Shown: piece after piece, positions 14,925 through 16,158 of the stretch
How the letters are laid out: every line of letters starts with the position of its first letter
Numbering within the stretch: position 1 is the stretch's first letter
Assembly: GCA_943323725.2 (NCBI GenBank)
Contig: CALPIW020000008.1
Coordinates: 1-16,158, forward strand
Direction of reading: 5' to 3'
Origin: Polynucleobacter meluiroseus
Lineage (GTDB): Bacteria > Verrucomicrobiota > Verrucomicrobiia > Opitutales > UBA953
DNA length: 16,158 nucleotides
Notes under the pieces: model-generated
Told to the model about the DNA's origin: nothing
The model's input: the letters and a program-made list of their open reading frames with translations, nothing else
Database searches by the model: none
Made by a program: the position numbers and the translations under genes

Positions 14925-15840
14925 GCTGTCGGAAATACTCCACCGTCTCGGCCAGGCCGGACTGGACCGAAGACTTGGGTTTCCACCCCGCGGAAAGCAG
15001 ACGCTCCGTCGAAGCCAGAGAATGGCGGACATCACCGGCCCTCGGAGGAAGGTGTTCGATCACCGACTTCGAGCCGGTGAGACGCAGGATCTCCTGCGCG
15101 AGTTCGAGGATGGATTGGCTGCGTCCGTAGCCGACGTTGTAGGTGCCGGCCATCTCGGCCGAAGCTCCGGCGTAGGCCAGCGCGCCGACGATGTCCGCCA
15201 CGTGTACGAAATCACGGGTCTGGCCGCCATCGCCGTGGATGCCGATGGGCTCGTGGCGGAGGGCCTTGGCGATGAAGATCGGCACGGCCGCGGCGTAGGC
15301 CGAGCGCGGGTCCTGCCGGGGGCCGAAGACGTTGAAGAAGCGCAAGGAGGTCGTGCCGAGGCCGTGGGTCTGGCGGCAGGCTTCGAGCAGACGTTCGCCG
15401 GCGAGCTTGGTCTCCGCGTAGGGGGACTTCGGCTCCGGCGACATGCTCTCCAACTTGGGTACCGTCGGGTTGTCGCCGTAGATGGCGGCAGAGGAAGCCA
15501 GGACGACCTTGCGGGCGCCCGCGGCCACGGCGGCGGCGAGGACGCGCCGCGTCCCTTCGGTGTTGAGTTCGGCGCATTCCGCGGGCTTGGCGACGGATTC
15601 GGGCACCGAGATCATGGCGGCGAGATGGTACACTTCTTCGGCGTCGGCCATCGCTTCACGCAAGGACGCGTCGTCGAGGATCGAGCCGCGCACGAAGCGA
15701 CAGGCGATGCCTTCCAGGTTGCGGGCGTAGCCGCTCCGCAGGTCGTCGAGGACGGTGACCTGCGCTTGGCCGGCGAAATGGCGGACGAGATGGGAGCCGA
15801 TGAAGCCGGCTCCGCCGGTGATGAGGACACGTTTGCTCAT
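14914..15840 (-). CDS. NAD-dependent UDP-sugar 4-epimerase-like protein (extended SDR)
   Basis: A 308-residue extended short-chain dehydrogenase/reductase. The NAD-binding loop is TGGAGFIGSH (8-17), the partner acid is in VLDDLRSG, the active-site Ser pair is SSAAIYG (116-122), and the catalytic pair is Tyr141-Lys145 in SPYAETK. The stretch RFFNVFGPRQDPRSAYAAAV is typical of UDP-N-acetylglucosamine 4-epimerases of the WbpP type and of related UDP-glucose epimerases. It probably interconverts UDP-GlcNAc/UDP-GalNAc or UDP-Glc/UDP-Gal; the substrate is not certain. Its ATG overlaps the stop of the upstream kinase-like gene by four bases (ATGA), so the two are probably one transcript. Its 3' end overlaps the HxHP gene on the other strand. 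Confidence 0.92.
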   Translation of the reverse strand: MSKRVLITGGAGFIGSHLVRHFAGQAQVTVLDDLRSGYARNLEGIACRFVRGSILDDASLREAMADAEEVYHLAAMISVPESVAKPAECAELNTEGTRRVLAAAVAAGARKVVLASSAAIYGDNPTVPKLESMSPEPKSPYAETKLAGERLLEACRQTHGLGTTSLRFFNVFGPRQDPRSAYAAAVPIFIAKALRHEPIGIHGDGGQTRDFVHVADIVGALAYAGASAEMAGTYNVGYGRSQSILELAQEILRLTGSKSVIEHLPPRAGDVRHSLASTERLLSAGWKPKSSVQSGLAETVEYFRQLKA

Positions 15841-16158
15841 GCGCGTTCGACGATTTCCCGCATGGCGGGCAGCTGCTCCTCGATCGAGGCCACCAGCTTG
15901 AACTGGGTGCGGCAGCGGTCGAGGTTGTGCGTGGGGCGCTTGATCTTGAAGTAGGTGTCGCCTTCGAGCCAGTCGGTCAGGAAGCGCAGGCCGATCTCGA
16001 AGGTGATGAGCTTCCCCGCGAAGGGCAGGAGTTCCTTTTCACGGGGCGTGAGGAAGCCGCGGGCGGAAGCGAGGTAGCCGCGGACCAAGGCAGCGAACAT
16101 CGGGAGCTGCATCCTGACCAGGGAGAGTTCCGTCTCGTCTTCGGCAGCGGGAGAAGTC
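15837..16158 (-). CDS. C-terminal part of an N-acetylhexosamine-kinase-like (APH-fold) protein
   Basis: Partial: 106 residues and the stop are visible, with the start beyond the right edge. The frame is open through the edge, so the methionine at 16112 is internal. The order PAAEDETELSLVRM, then ELLPFAGKLITFEIGLRFLTDWLEGDTYFKIKRP split by a short loop, then THNLDRCRTQFKLV, fits the C-terminal lobe of NahK-like N-acetylhexosamine 1-kinases and related aminoglycoside-phosphotransferase-fold sugar kinases. The catalytic loop itself is outside the window, so this rests on the tail only. Being upstream of a UDP-HexNAc-type epimerase with a four-base overlap, it would supply HexNAc-1-phosphate for nucleotide-sugar synthesis or salvage. 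That link is inference. Confidence 0.7.
   Translation of the reverse strand, partial: TSPAAEDETELSLVRMQLPMFAALVRGYLASARGFLTPREKELLPFAGKLITFEIGLRFLTDWLEGDTYFKIKRPTHNLDRCRTQFKLVASIEEQLPAMREIVERA

Noticed and set aside
14887..15954. 355-residue plus-strand open frame opposite the epimerase
   Set aside because: The minus strand carries an intact SDR enzyme with all motifs; the plus-strand product is low complexity and has no recognisable feature.
1..16158. Mobile element, CRISPR array, tRNA/rRNA or riboswitch
   Set aside because: No transposase, integrase, spaced direct repeats, tRNA-like cloverleaf or rRNA sequence was seen; almost all bases are in well-supported genes.

Overview
The window is a GC-rich, gene-dense stretch of chromosome from a diderm bacterium. 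The outer membrane is implied by an MCE/Mla-type lipid ABC transporter, an LpxR-type outer-membrane barrel and a lipoprotein. Gene content, near-absence of Shine-Dalgarno sequences and the overall protein style fit Verrucomicrobiota (Opitutia-like), but that assignment is inference. I see no mobile element, CRISPR array, tRNA or rRNA, and no gene-free stretch longer than about 155 bases.

Layout from left to right. (1) 1-1628, minus: prfB (release factor 2, with no programmed frameshift), followed by a partial unknown gene that runs off the left edge. (2) 1783-4335, plus: a two-repeat M16 zinc peptidase, divergent from prfB across a 154-base promoter region. (3) 4336-11263, minus: an eight-gene run in the order mlaE (STAS fusion), mlaF-like ATPase, MCE protein, ABC auxiliary lipoprotein, DUF5069 protein, degenerate SpoU/TrmH-like protein, unknown protein and AmpG-like MFS permease. 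Most of these genes overlap by 4 bases or sit 2-6 bases apart. (4) 11355-14924, plus: a four-gene run of LpxR-like lipid A deacylase, short Ppx/GppA phosphatase, SCO1/SenC-like protein and a membrane-anchored protein with two HxHP motifs. (5) 14914-16158, minus: a UDP-hexose/UDP-HexNAc 4-epimerase-like enzyme preceded by the C-terminal part of a kinase resembling the N-acetylhexosamine kinase/APH family.

Regions 3 and 4 diverge from a shared 91-base intergenic region. One arm encodes inner-membrane-to-outer-membrane phospholipid transport; the other begins with an enzyme family that trims lipid A in the outer leaflet. Together they look like an envelope-lipid maintenance locus. The second arm also carries a possible copper/redox pair (SCO-like protein plus HxHP protein). 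Region 5 looks like amino-sugar activation and interconversion.

The least explained items are the SpoU-like protein that has lost its SAM-site motifs, the duplicated HxHP protein next to a Cx5C SCO variant, and two proteins I cannot assign (277 aa at 5605-6438 and the partial gene at 1-470). I found no clearly new defence or mobile system here.
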